DNA from: Chitinophaga filiformis | GTDB lineage: Bacteria; Bacteroidota; Bacteroidia; Chitinophagales; Chitinophagaceae | DNA length: 64,000 bases | Assembly: GCF_900102545.1 (NCBI RefSeq) | Contig: NZ_FNBN01000011.1 | Location: 142,603 to 206,602, forward strand | Reading direction: 5' to 3' | Part shown: positions 42,604 through 52,238 of the stretch, one piece after another | Layout of the letters: each line of letters starts with the position of its first letter | Position numbering within the stretch: position 1 is the stretch's first letter | The notes under the pieces: model-generated | The model's database searches: none | Told to the model about the DNA's origin: nothing | What the model saw: only the letters and a program-made list of their open reading frames with translations | Translations under genes and position numbers: made by a program

Positions 42604-43353
42604 TTACAGCTCATTCAGCTTTTCTGTACTATCTCCTTCGGATTTAAAAACGCCATCTGTAGATTCATAAACTGTAAATGTACGCCCACCTGGTAATGAG
42701 AATTCCCAGCTTGAAGGACGAATCTTCACCGTAGTACCTGTAATGAAAGTCAATCCCCATCTTTCAATATTTTGCGACAGTTGCAATTGCTGCTCATTAT
42801 CAGCACCAATAAACACACCCCATGCCGGCCAGCCTTTAATATCCTGTGTACCCTCTAATGTGCCTTGCCAGCTATTGTACATATCATGACTGTAAATAAA
42901 TGTATCCCGCAGGATAAATTGACCAACACGAGTCGGCTTCGCAAAAACAATCATATCTATTGAACCGAAAGTTATCTCCCTGGGACTCTCTGGTATAATG
43001 GCATCATACTGCAGGAAAATCTTACTGCCTGACGGTAAATGTATGTCTGCTATAGTAAGCGTATCCTTCAGCTTAATAATCCGCCTGCTATATTTACGCT
43101 CCGATTTCCAGCTTTCCATCCCATCATATACTTTATAACCACATAGGTATAAAAGCGGCAGCGCGCACAAAATCGTCATCAACAATAGAAACCGGAATGC
43201 CTTCTTATACCAAAAAAGTAGGGTGAGTATAGCAAATGTGATGGTTATTGCAATGATAAAAGGCAAATACATCATAAAGATCAGGAACAAGAATTCCCAG
43301 AGGTTAATATCCATAAGCAATAAGAATTGGGTTAAACTTTCAGGAACGCTCAA
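42604..43353 (-). CDS. Membrane-anchored protein of unknown function
   Basis: A 249-residue protein with two membrane spans near the N-terminus ('LFLIFMMYLPFIIAITITFA', 'FRFLLLMTILCALPLLYLCG') followed by a beta-rich extracytoplasmic domain of about 160 residues ('LPSGSKIFLQYDAIIPESPR', 'WPAWGVFIGADNEQQLQLSQ'). No family is recognised. It precedes the M50-like gene in the same direction and is probably its partner. Confidence 0.7.
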   Translation of the reverse strand: MSVPESLTQFLLLMDINLWEFLFLIFMMYLPFIIAITITFAILTLLFWYKKAFRFLLLMTILCALPLLYLCGYKVYDGMESWKSERKYSRRIIKLKDTLTIADIHLPSGSKIFLQYDAIIPESPREITFGSIDMIVFAKPTRVGQFILRDTFIYSHDMYNSWQGTLEGTQDIKGWPAWGVFIGADNEQQLQLSQNIERWGLTFITGTTVKIRPSSWEFSLPGGRTFTVYESTDGVFKSEGDSTEKLNEL

Positions 43354-43661
43354 TTTCGCAAGAAAGAATGATATCTATACATTTTGTTTGCTACCGGAAA
43401 ATCTGAATACTCAATATTTTGACCCAAATAGCTAATAAATACAGTTTTATGGATTAAAATTCACTGAGCAATGTATGAGTATGACAATGTAATAACTACA
43501 CAATCATGACAGCCCTGGAAAATCCCCGGCCATTCACATCTTGTGTCACGTCACGAAAATGCTGCTCCTCTCCCGCCAGGAATCTTTCTTCTTCTACTCA
43601 CAAAAAAACGCCCGGCAGATAACAGATCTACCGGACGCTCCTATAAATAACATTTGCTTTC
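43354..43661. other. Intergenic region with terminator
   Basis: 308 bp. It holds the terminator at 43602-43636. Otherwise I see nothing coding. Confidence 0.5.
43602..43636 (-). terminator. Terminator of the T9SS PKD protein gene
   Basis: On the minus strand CGTCCGGTAGAT pairs with ATCTGCCGGGCG and is followed by seven T (43602-43608). Confidence 0.85.
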
Positions 43662-45386
43662 TTATCTCACTACGCTCACCTGCTGGGAGTCAAATGTTTT
43701 TCCATTCCCCGTTTGCAGGATGTAAACATCCGGTTTCAGCCCTTCCACATTAATGGTTGCGCGGGAAGTACCAGCCGGGAACAACTGTCTTTGCAGTAAA
43801 TTTCCCATTTTATCACTGAGCCTTACTTCGCGGATATCCCATCCATCACTGGCAGCTTGTTTTTTCGCAGCACCAGATGTAGCTGCTGTACTTACTACCA
43901 GTGTGCTCGACGCCGGGTTAGGCGATACTACTACTTTGGCGGAGCCTGATACACTTGTAGCGCACCGTATTATGTGGAAGTCCGTGCTGCTGCTTTCCGA
44001 ACCACAGCTATTAGAGATGGTAGCCATGATCGTATATGATCCTACGCCGAATTTATGGGAGATTTCTGCCGTTGTAGCCGAAATGGTATGCCAGGTTCCA
44101 TCACCCGATGTCCAGGTCCAGGTATAGGACCCGCTGTTGGCCGGAACTGCCGTGAAGGTACTCGGCTGAACAATGTTGCCCGGCTGGCAGTATACGTCAT
44201 CATCAATACCGAAAGGAACCGGTGCTGTTCCGCTATACGCAATGGATTTGCTAACAGTCAGGCTTCCACAGGGGGCGCTGATATGAGCCGTAAGCGTTAC
44301 ATTTCCATTCACCGTAAGCGTAGTAGCATCACCGGTAGTACTTCCCAGACTTCCATTGTCGCCAGCATTAAGGCTCCAGATAACGGTGGCGCCACAAGGT
44401 AAGGCCCCATTAAAGCTATAGTTGCCAACCACGCCACCACATAATTGTGCAGGACCTCCAATAGTGGCAGAAAGCGGAGACACCTGAACAATAGCGGTAT
44501 CTGTTTCATAACTCAACGCATCCCTGTGTACCGTTACGCTTACAGGAGAAGGTGCTACACTGCTACATGGATCGGCCGAAAGAGTAATGGCGGTAAGGTT
44601 CGTTACAGTGACCGATTCCGGCGCGGCTTGACCGTTATACACCCAACCGTTAGGCACAGGTCCTAAATGCCATACATAAGATGTAATGCCGCCAACTGAA
44701 TTTACATCCGTAACTTGAAACAGTCGTGAAAGCGGCTGGCCACATTCTTTTGTCAGACTGGTAGGCGACAGCGTAAACCGGGGCGGTATTTCCGTAATAG
44801 TGATCTCGCCGATGGCCGCCAGCGTGTACATATTACCGGCACCACCCCAGGACAGTATGGCTAAATAATTGAAATCCTGGTCCGCATTGAATTCGCAAAA
44901 TATCTGCTCATCCTGCGAGTCATTCAGAGAAACCGTATTCCTGGAATCAAGTAGCATTGAGCCCCAAAACGACTGCCTGATGGCATCACAAGCAGTGGGC
45001 GTGCCGCTTACCGGCGTAGGTAAAGAGGTATAGGTAGCAAATGAAAGTTGTGGAATACCAGTAGTGGCCTGGTTCGCCGCTTTCCAGGCACGCCCGCTGA
45101 TCCTATACAGATAACCGCTTTTAAAAGGATATTCAATAGCATACGAGGCGCCTAACTTCGTCGCGGAGGTACTACCATTCTGACATTTTAGTAAGAGTGT
45201 GTTATTAAATATGCCAGCGCCGCCGTACACCGGATAATGTTTATATCCATCTATCGATACCGGTGTGCTGGTATTAAATACATTGCAATCATTAGTTAAA
45301 CCAGTATTGGCATAATGAATGGTCTGAGAGAAGGTATGTAACGACAGTAACATACCTCCCACAAGGGAAAGGAACTTGGTTCTCAT
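43662..45386 (-). CDS. T9SS-secreted protein with PKD/Ig-like domains
   Basis: About 574 residues from the ATG at 45386, which begins a signal peptide ('MRTKFLSLVGGMLLSLHTFS'). The frame is open 51 codons further, but those are not protein-like. The N-terminal about 210 residues look like a carbohydrate-binding or jelly-roll domain. Ig/PKD-like modules follow ('WSLNAGDNGSLGSTTGDATT', 'YTWTWTSGDGTWHTISATT'), and the C-terminus is a type A sorting domain ('VVVSPNPASSTLVVS' to 'LKPDVYILQTGNGKTFDSQQ'). It should be exported by the type IX system and attached to or released from the surface. Its role (adhesin or substrate binding) is not known. Confidence 0.85.
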   Translation of the reverse strand: MRTKFLSLVGGMLLSLHTFSQTIHYANTGLTNDCNVFNTSTPVSIDGYKHYPVYGGAGIFNNTLLLKCQNGSTSATKLGASYAIEYPFKSGYLYRISGRAWKAANQATTGIPQLSFATYTSLPTPVSGTPTACDAIRQSFWGSMLLDSRNTVSLNDSQDEQIFCEFNADQDFNYLAILSWGGAGNMYTLAAIGEITITEIPPRFTLSPTSLTKECGQPLSRLFQVTDVNSVGGITSYVWHLGPVPNGWVYNGQAAPESVTVTNLTAITLSADPCSSVAPSPVSVTVHRDALSYETDTAIVQVSPLSATIGGPAQLCGGVVGNYSFNGALPCGATVIWSLNAGDNGSLGSTTGDATTLTVNGNVTLTAHISAPCGSLTVSKSIAYSGTAPVPFGIDDDVYCQPGNIVQPSTFTAVPANSGSYTWTWTSGDGTWHTISATTAEISHKFGVGSYTIMATISNSCGSESSSTDFHIIRCATSVSGSAKVVVSPNPASSTLVVSTAATSGAAKKQAASDGWDIREVRLSDKMGNLLQRQLFPAGTSRATINVEGLKPDVYILQTGNGKTFDSQQVSVVR

Positions 45387-45689
45387 AATAATACAGGGTT
45401 TTGGATTAAATTGTGTACTGCATGATATGCTGTTGGATAAAGTGTCTGTTAATGTTATGCATAACGGGTAACATTCCAAATGTAGGACTAAATTTAATAC
45501 ATTGCAAGTGGGCGGTGAACGAACGAATATATCAAACACTAAGACAATTACTTAATGTAGAAAATATTTTACAAATATTATTTGGGTTAAAAACACACCA
45601 GTTCTGAGTAATAGAAAAAGCGCTGTAAATCAAACATTACAGCGCTTTTTCTATTACGGTAGTAACGCTAATCGCGCTACATCGGTTTC
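45387..45689. other. Intergenic region with long terminator stem
   Basis: 303 bp between two minus-strand T9SS genes. It holds the hairpin at 45608-45657 and the presumed promoter of the downstream gene. No gene is seen. Confidence 0.5.
45608..45657. terminator. 21-bp perfect stem terminator
   Basis: Arms 45608-45628 and 45637-45657 are perfectly complementary over 21 bp around an 8-base loop, with A5/T5 runs inside the stem around a GCGCTGTAA core. It serves the minus-strand gene that ends at 45690. Confidence 0.9.
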
Positions 45690-48600
45690 TTATTGTACTT
45701 TCATAAACTGAAAATATCTCGTTTTACCAGATCTTCTTCTCATTTCTACAAAATACACACCGCCTGGCAGGGTTGACACATTGATGTTGATCTTTTCCTG
45801 TCTGCCGGTATTGTTCATCACCAGTACACTTATACCTAAACTGTTGAAGACAGTAATCGTGGAAACCTGGTCAAGTCGATTTTCGTCCTGGACATAGAGC
45901 GTTGAGCTTACAGGATTAGGATACCAGCGGTAATCAGCACTTACTGACGGAGCTTCAGGTGTGGCTGTAGGCACATTAATCCTTAAAGCAATTGTATTGC
46001 TTATAGCCATACAACCTGCATCCGTCTTGCCTATACATCTGATCTTATCGCCGCTTTTAGCCAGTACGTAGTTTAACGCAGCCCCAACAGCTCCACTGAT
46101 GTCCTGCCAGCTGTGCAAACGAGTGCTGTCCTGCCATTGATATTGTAAATCCGTACTCCAATAGTTGGTCGTAGCTGTCAAATGGCTCTTAAGTCCGCCG
46201 ATAACTACGGTATCGCCAGAAACCCTGATATCGGGTGTGCTTATGGTCATTCTAATTATCCCGCTGCTTGCCTGAGGCTGGCGACGACAGACAGAAGGAC
46301 TGGTAAGCACACACTGAACGATATCCTTGTCTCGCAGCGTCGAACTGGAGAACGTCTTTGCGTTTGTACCAGTAGCAATCCCGTTAACCATCCACTGATA
46401 GTTGTTTACAGGACCGGCATTCTCCGGAATTGCCAGAAACGACACATTAGCTCCGTTACAAGCGGTAGGAGTTGCGGTCCATATGCTAACGGACGGCGCA
46501 CTCGTATCCTTTAAGGCCAGTGTAAGAATATTACTCCGGGCAGGGTTGGGATATGCACAGGTGGCAGCGCTTTTCATCAATACCTGCACGTAGTCATTTT
46601 TTCTGAGGCGTGAGCTGGTAAATGTCACGCTATCAACTCCCTGAGATATATTATTTACCCTCCAGTCATACACCGGCAGGCTGCCCGGATTCCTGGGCGT
46701 TGCTGTAAATGTAATGGGTGTTCCCAGACAGGCCTCGAGGTCGGATACGCTTATCTGTACGGAAGCAGTATCACCATTTACATGCACGGTTATAGTACTA
46801 CTGGTATCGCTGTATTCGTGACCGCAAATATCACTATACATGGCAATCACCCGCACCTGGTCCAGATCCTGCAGCGTATCGAATGAACGTGTATCATCCA
46901 AAAAGTAACCGGTATTCACTCCATTGATCTGCCACTGCCAACGGAAGTAATGGTTATAGCCGGCAGAGCCGATAGTGTCGGTTGCGACAAAGGTTACCCT
47001 TCTCCCAAGACAGAAAGTGGTGTCGGTAGCCGTAACAATTAAACCGGGACTGGGAGTATAGTTTAATTGCAGTACAAAAGTGCTGCTGTAACGTCCATCA
47101 ACTATGCACCGGTATTTATAGCCGTTCCAGGAGACAGGTGTACTATCGAATTGCAGTGTATTTGTAGTTTCACCGGATAAGTTGGCGCTACTAACGACAT
47201 TGGTAAAACCACTGCCGGTATCCTGCTGCCATTTATAAGTCCCTCCGCTGATATCGGACACCAGCGTGCTGCCACCTTGCCTGCTGGTACACATAGGCGT
47301 GATGACCGGAACATTGACGGTATTCTTATACACGATGACTGATTGGGCATCATAAAGGGATGACGCAGCAAAGTCAGGTTTGCCATCTCCATCAAAATCC
47401 GCCGCAGCAACTGCCTGGGCAAAGATATGGGTGGAGTTGTCGCCAGGTCCATATACCAGGCTGTCTAGTTTTGGAGTACCTGGCAGGGAAATGTTCTTTT
47501 CCATGATGATTTCGCGGGATCTTCCCACAGCGGCAGCAATTATATCAGGTCTGACACTTCCGCTGAAGTTTGACACGCATCCTCCATTGCCAAGCGCATC
47601 TTGCAGCGGCATGACAACAGGAGGCAAAAAGGAAAAGCTCCCTATGTTTCGAAGTACGCAGATATTATCGTCATTGCAAATAACAATATCCGATATGCCG
47701 TCCATATCGAAATCCACGATTGAAATAAAGCTGGCTGCGAAACTGATTCCCGGCACGCTTATTCTGACGAATGAAGCGAAAGAAATATTTCCCCGGGTGC
47801 TGGTATTGTGAAACAATAAAATACTACCGGGGGTGACGTCCATGGGGCAGGCAATAATATCTTTCAACCCGTCGCCGTCCAGGTCACCGGCAGCAATCCC
47901 GGCAACCGTTTCCGCAGCAGCATCGTAATTTTGTGTAGCACCAAAGGACAGGGAGCCCGGCACGCTTGTATTCCTCATTACGCATATGCGATATTCTTCG
48001 AAAGACGTCACCGCAATATCATTTTTCCCATCGTTGTCCAGATCCGTAATTACTGCTTTCTGGGTGCCTCTTCCTGCGGGAACCAGGTATTCCTTTTCAA
48101 AGGAAACAAGACCCGGACTGCTTGCATTCCGATACACTTTTATAAACTTCTCATTCGTTGGCATCACAACGTCGGGACGCCCGTCGCCGTCCAGGTCATT
48201 TAACGCAAAACCGCCGAACGTAGGAAAGTAAATATAACCGACATTCACTCTTCGGGCAAAGGAAAGCCGTCCTCCTGTGGTTGTATTACGGTAAACCGCC
48301 AGCGAATCGCCCTGTCCTGCTCCTACATGTACAACAAGGTCAGGTTTTCCGTCACCGTCGATGTCTTTTCCCTGCAAGTCAGAAGGGATTCCCGCCCCTT
48401 TATTTAGAATAAGACCCTCGGTAAAGGAATTAGGTGTAAAATTTTCGGTGCTGTCAGTAAACGGCACACTGAACGGCGATGGGGATTCTCCCAAAAGGCC
48501 ATTGTCTTTGTTAAGCACCTGAATAGTACCCAGGCTTGCCCCAACAGGCACCGTACATATAATTTGCCCGGGAGAAACCGACTGTAGCTTCGCCGGAACC

Positions 48601-50279
48601 GTTCCAAAGAAAACGCTGTTTTGTGAAGCGTTTGCACTAAATCCGCTGCCGGTGATTGTTACGGTGGTTCCTATTATGCCCGCTGAGGGACTAACGCTCT
48701 GGATTATCGGAGGCAGTGAAACTGGTGGCGGATTATACGTGAATTCGCCAACCGGAATGCGGCCATAGAGCTGCTTCAACGTGATGGTTCCTGTCGCGCC
48801 GCCGGCAACAACAGCCGTAATCACGGTGTCTGACAAAACAGTAAAGGATACCGCAGGTGTACCACCAAACGAAACACCCGATACATTGGAAAATTTCGAA
48901 CCAAATATCGTTACGAACGTGCCCTCACTGCCTGATTTTGGATAATAGGAAGTGGCTTTGGCGAGGCCCCCTGCATAAAACTGCGGGTATCTTGTAAGGG
49001 TGTCGGAAATACCTCCGGCTGAAACGATCAATTGCAATGTATCAACACTCCTGGAGATATCGTGTGTATAGGATGTGTTATAGCTCGTGCTTATCAATGA
49101 TCCATTGACCAGCCATTGGTATTGATATCCTGTTTTGGAATAATTCAACAACTGAACGTCGCCAGCTTTATACATTCCGCTTGTATCTGTTTTAAAATAA
49201 GCCGCAGGTATTAGGCTTCCTCCTCCGTTCGTCGTCATTTCCAGGAATCCATGGCCGCCACCTGCCCACAGCTGCGATGCAGAAAGGCACTGCAGGTCAT
49301 AATGGGAATAACCGAGATAAGTGAAATTGTTTTCCCTTGAGATCGGTTCCCAGGTTACGCCACTGTTTGTTGTTTTATAAACCTTGTAAGGAGCTACCAA
49401 CGCATAACCGGTATTTACGTCGGTAAACCGCATCTTATCACAATTGAAGGGAGTGGCGTCAACGTCGTTTTGAAGGGTCCATTGCTGGCCTCCGTTTGTT
49501 GTTTTATAAAAGTAGCGGTATTCCCCGCTATACATGCTTAGCCACCCGACGTTGGCGTCCAGGAAATACGCATACGTCAGCACGCCCGTCTGGGGCAATG
49601 TTATGCGCAGCCATGACGCTCCGCCGTCGATGGTCTTTAATAACCTGTTTGCTTTATAATCTGTACTTATAGCAATTACATTATTGTTATCAACCGCCTC
49701 GAGATGGTCAAAATAGGTGCCAGGGCCAACTGTCTGTACAGACCAGTTCATTCCTTTGTCTGTCGTCTTCAGAATACGGTCTGCGTCGACCGCATAGCCA
49801 ATATTATCATTTTGAGGGAAAACAATGTCTTTTATCCCGGTCCTCAGTTGGAAAGGGTCATACTGTGAATGGAATACCAGCCTAAAAGAATTTCCGCCGT
49901 CGACAGAATATAAAATAGATGGCACCAGGCCATAATCACCATATACGATAAGTGTGTTCTTATCAAAGGCCTTCACGCCCCCGATACCAAACCCGAAGGT
50001 TATATTGATGTTCGTATAGTTACCATAACTGACGTTGTTGGTGGTAATAATTTTTTTTGTATACGTTCTGCCGCTGTCAGTCGTATAGCCGATCCAATTC
50101 GTGAAAGCCACATATCCTTCATTCGGCGAATAAAAGCTTACTTTCTTAATATCGTTATCTTCATCAGCATCCAGGTACATCTGCCGCATCTGCGCCAAAG
50201 CAGGCGAAAGTGAAAAAATATAAATGGTAATAAAGGATAAGAAGCCTTTGAAGGCTTTTTTCAGGTAGGGATGCTGCAT
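45690..50279 (-). CDS. Giant T9SS-secreted protein with FG-GAP and IPT/TIG domains
   Basis: About 1529 residues from the ATG at 50279, ahead of a signal peptide ('FLSFITIYIFSLSPALA'). Domains in order: a BNR/Ycf48-like propeller ('TTDKGMNWSVQ', 'TIDGGASWLRI', 'TTNGGQQWTLQ') to about 380; a short Ig-like part; two IPT/TIG domains ('SEGTFVTIFGSKFSNVSGVS', 'GIIGTTVTITGSGFSA'); about six FG-GAP repeats with Ca-binding-like DxDxDGxxD motifs ('DIDGDGKPDLVV', 'DLDGDGRPDVVM', 'DFDGDGKPDFAA'); several Ig-like units with Cys ('CLGTPITFTATPRNPGSLPV'); and a type A sorting domain ('YRWYPNPVSSTLYV' to 'LPGGVYFVEMRRRSGK'). Probably a calcium-stabilised surface adhesin. Confidence 0.87.
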   Translation of the reverse strand: MQHPYLKKAFKGFLSFITIYIFSLSPALAQMRQMYLDADEDNDIKKVSFYSPNEGYVAFTNWIGYTTDSGRTYTKKIITTNNVSYGNYTNINITFGFGIGGVKAFDKNTLIVYGDYGLVPSILYSVDGGNSFRLVFHSQYDPFQLRTGIKDIVFPQNDNIGYAVDADRILKTTDKGMNWSVQTVGPGTYFDHLEAVDNNNVIAISTDYKANRLLKTIDGGASWLRITLPQTGVLTYAYFLDANVGWLSMYSGEYRYFYKTTNGGQQWTLQNDVDATPFNCDKMRFTDVNTGYALVAPYKVYKTTNSGVTWEPISRENNFTYLGYSHYDLQCLSASQLWAGGGHGFLEMTTNGGGSLIPAAYFKTDTSGMYKAGDVQLLNYSKTGYQYQWLVNGSLISTSYNTSYTHDISRSVDTLQLIVSAGGISDTLTRYPQFYAGGLAKATSYYPKSGSEGTFVTIFGSKFSNVSGVSFGGTPAVSFTVLSDTVITAVVAGGATGTITLKQLYGRIPVGEFTYNPPPVSLPPIIQSVSPSAGIIGTTVTITGSGFSANASQNSVFFGTVPAKLQSVSPGQIICTVPVGASLGTIQVLNKDNGLLGESPSPFSVPFTDSTENFTPNSFTEGLILNKGAGIPSDLQGKDIDGDGKPDLVVHVGAGQGDSLAVYRNTTTGGRLSFARRVNVGYIYFPTFGGFALNDLDGDGRPDVVMPTNEKFIKVYRNASSPGLVSFEKEYLVPAGRGTQKAVITDLDNDGKNDIAVTSFEEYRICVMRNTSVPGSLSFGATQNYDAAAETVAGIAAGDLDGDGLKDIIACPMDVTPGSILLFHNTSTRGNISFASFVRISVPGISFAASFISIVDFDMDGISDIVICNDDNICVLRNIGSFSFLPPVVMPLQDALGNGGCVSNFSGSVRPDIIAAAVGRSREIIMEKNISLPGTPKLDSLVYGPGDNSTHIFAQAVAAADFDGDGKPDFAASSLYDAQSVIVYKNTVNVPVITPMCTSRQGGSTLVSDISGGTYKWQQDTGSGFTNVVSSANLSGETTNTLQFDSTPVSWNGYKYRCIVDGRYSSTFVLQLNYTPSPGLIVTATDTTFCLGRRVTFVATDTIGSAGYNHYFRWQWQINGVNTGYFLDDTRSFDTLQDLDQVRVIAMYSDICGHEYSDTSSTITVHVNGDTASVQISVSDLEACLGTPITFTATPRNPGSLPVYDWRVNNISQGVDSVTFTSSRLRKNDYVQVLMKSAATCAYPNPARSNILTLALKDTSAPSVSIWTATPTACNGANVSFLAIPENAGPVNNYQWMVNGIATGTNAKTFSSSTLRDKDIVQCVLTSPSVCRRQPQASSGIIRMTISTPDIRVSGDTVVIGGLKSHLTATTNYWSTDLQYQWQDSTRLHSWQDISGAVGAALNYVLAKSGDKIRCIGKTDAGCMAISNTIALRINVPTATPEAPSVSADYRWYPNPVSSTLYVQDENRLDQVSTITVFNSLGISVLVMNNTGRQEKININVSTLPGGVYFVEMRRRSGKTRYFQFMKVQ

Positions 50280-50382
50280 TAATGTGTGTTTAGTTGGCAA
50301 TATAGGGTGTATTGTATTCAATTATTTTACCGCAAAAGCTGATTGAATTGGATAGTGTTATATCAGAGATATATAGGTACTG

Positions 50383-51021
50383 TTATATTTTACCCTTGTG
50401 GAGTTCTTCGAATTGTACTTTTGTCAAGCCCCAATGTCTGCTAAATATGTATAATAATTTAGTTTCCTTAACTGTCAGGTCAATAATATTACAATATTCT
50501 AATGTTTGATGTAATGCTTTATCTCTATTTTCTTCTGAAAAACAATCTCTAAATATGTCATACCATTCTAAAACTGTTTTAGATAGTTCTTCTTGTGAAA
50601 GGAATTCAGTAGTAACCTTTTCTTTGTGGTTTTCTAAATCAATTCCGCAATTTCTTGCAAAGTTCTTCAAAATATCAACAACATTTTCTGTTGACCTGTC
50701 GTCGCAAGTTAATATGGCTGATAAAATAGTCAATGAAAATGCATCAGTTAAATCTTTGACTTCCTGCGGTGTTGCATTCAGATATTTTGCTCTGTTTATA
50801 AATGTGTTTCTGTATGCCGGGTCAAATGTTTCATAACACCTGACACATTCATAAACAAATCTTGTCTCTCTACTTGGTATAATTGGAATCAGAAAAAGTG
50901 TATCCCAAACTCTAAACTGTTTTAACAATAAGTCTTGTTGACATTCTGGACAACCTTTATTAATAATCTCTCCATTTTTTACATTCTCAATTATTTCTGT
51001 CGTCCCTTTTAATACTAACAT
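50383..51021 (-). CDS. Zinc-ribbon plus TerB-like helical protein
   Basis: A 212-residue cytoplasmic protein. The N-terminal zinc ribbon has C24/C27 ('GCPECQQD') and C59/C62 ('YECVRCYETF'). The C-terminal about 120 residues are helical and end in 'IDLTVKETKLLYIFSRHWGL', which resembles the last helices of TerB/DnaJ-associated domains. The assignment is tentative. The base composition is more AT-rich than that of neighbours. It is a single gene between two T9SS-region blocks. Confidence 0.6.
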   Translation of the reverse strand: MLVLKGTTEIIENVKNGEIINKGCPECQQDLLLKQFRVWDTLFLIPIIPSRETRFVYECVRCYETFDPAYRNTFINRAKYLNATPQEVKDLTDAFSLTILSAILTCDDRSTENVVDILKNFARNCGIDLENHKEKVTTEFLSQEELSKTVLEWYDIFRDCFSEENRDKALHQTLEYCNIIDLTVKETKLLYIFSRHWGLTKVQFEELHKGKI

Positions 51022-51271
51022 TCCAGTGGTTTTAAAATTACAGCTGATAGCTCACAGTTCACCGCTATTATACGCTATTATTTAACAACAAGCAATTTTT
51101 ACAACTGTTCTTTTAAAGCCCTGGATAACATATTAATTATCAATACTACCTGGTTTAACAATTTACCATCACCGGCATCCGGCAAATGCCGGATATACCA
51201 CCTTCGACGTTTTTGTTTTCCTACAATCAGTCATTACAGTTTGTATATCACAATAGCAAAAAGTGTCATCA

Positions 51272-51598
51272 TCAGGCTTTAAATAGCAGACCGATGATAA
51301 TTTTTGCCCGCTCATCTATCAATTGCTGGAATTCTTTCTCAGACACCCGGAATAACTTTTTATAGAGGGGGGCCATGATTAGCGGATAGGACAAAAGGGA
51401 AAATAAGTTCATCAAAAAATGAATTGGATTCATCTTCTCAATAGTTCCCTTCTCCATTTCGTAAGCAGCTTCTTTTAAATAAGACTTTACTGGCTCCGAT
51501 TGTATATTACTTATCAGCTTCTTACCGTAGGTGTTGATCTCAGTAATGAGAAATGTTTCCTGGTAGGGAAAACGAATCATATCCTTTTTGTTAGACAA
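51272..51598 (-). pseudogene. TetR-family regulator, C-terminal part only
   Basis: The 100-odd residues match the ligand-binding half of Bacteroidota TetR regulators ('FPYQETFLITEINTYGKKLI', 'HFLMNLFSLLSYPLIMAPLY', 'EFQQLIDERAKIIIGLLF'). The N-terminal helix-turn-helix (about 90 residues) is absent. The only start in frame besides internal ATGs is a TTG inside a palindrome (TTAGACA-AAAA-TGTCTAA, 51591-51608), which looks like a TetR operator. An internal deletion from near the operator to mid-gene would explain this. Without a DNA-binding domain it cannot repress. Confidence 0.65.
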
Positions 51599-51608
51599 AA
51601 ATGTCTAA
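51591..51608. promoter_or_regulatory. Palindrome resembling a TetR operator
   Basis: Perfect 7-base arms TTAGACA/TGTCTAA around AAAA, immediately upstream of the truncated TetR gene. TetR dimers bind such palindromes, commonly in front of their own gene. Confidence 0.45.
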
Positions 51609-51754
51609 ATAAAAACAGAATCTAATGAATCTCATACATTTATACTCCTTTTCTCAGGGATTCGCTATCAGGTGCAATCAGTAGTGGTACCGGTGACATT
51701 CAATACTAATAGCCACAGAAAGCTCACGAAGGCATAACCGCTACCGGGCACAAG

Positions 51755-51790
51755 GCAAAATGCCGGAGATAAAATCCCCGGCATTTTGCT
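51755..51790 (-). terminator. Terminator of the MauE-like gene cassette
   Basis: GCAAAATGCCGG pairs with CCGGCATTTTGC (12 bp, perfect) around a 12-base loop. It lies 41 bp behind the last gene of the cassette on the minus strand. Confidence 0.8.
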
Positions 51791-51830
51791 TTCGCTACAC
51801 CTTAATTACTTAGTCTATATGGAAATCGAC

Positions 51831-52238
51831 TTATGACTTATTGCTGAGTAATACACCCGTTCCCGATAATAGCGTAAAACAGATGTTAAAAACAATATGC
51901 ACGGGGTAAGGCATTTTCCCAAGGATGCCTCCACAGGAGCAGGGAATATTAGTAAAAAAGAAATAAAGGGTAGACAGATAAAGGCTGAAGATCGCCATTA
52001 CAAAAAAGGATAAAAAGAAACCCGCCTTCCTTGTGAAAGGAAAGTTCAGTAGTATAATTATCAGAAACTCGGTACCCAGTACTACTGGCGCCAGCAGGTT
52101 CTTATCATATTTAACAAGCAACGGCGATTTACTCATGTCTGACAGGAAAAGAGGGTAATCCATGGCTTTGAAAATAGCCGCATAAGTAAACAACATTGAG
52201 ATGAGGATCACAATGACAGTAATGACATGTCTTTTCAT
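51831..52238 (-). CDS. MauE/DoxX-like membrane protein
   Basis: A 135-residue protein with four membrane spans ('VITVIVILISMLFTYAAIF', 'LAPVVLGTEFLIIILLNF', 'GFFLSFFVMAIFSLYLST', 'VHIVFNICFTLLSGTGVLL') and a conserved CxC pair in 'FFFTNIPCSCGGILGKM'. This fits MauE/DoxX-family redox-associated membrane proteins, which pass electrons for disulfide chemistry on exported proteins. Its start overlaps the end of the propeller gene by 4 bp (ATGA), so translation is coupled. Context suggests it handles the Cys-containing peptide encoded two genes upstream. Confidence 0.82.
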   Translation of the reverse strand: MKRHVITVIVILISMLFTYAAIFKAMDYPLFLSDMSKSPLLVKYDKNLLAPVVLGTEFLIIILLNFPFTRKAGFFLSFFVMAIFSLYLSTLYFFFTNIPCSCGGILGKMPYPVHIVFNICFTLLSGTGVLLSNKS

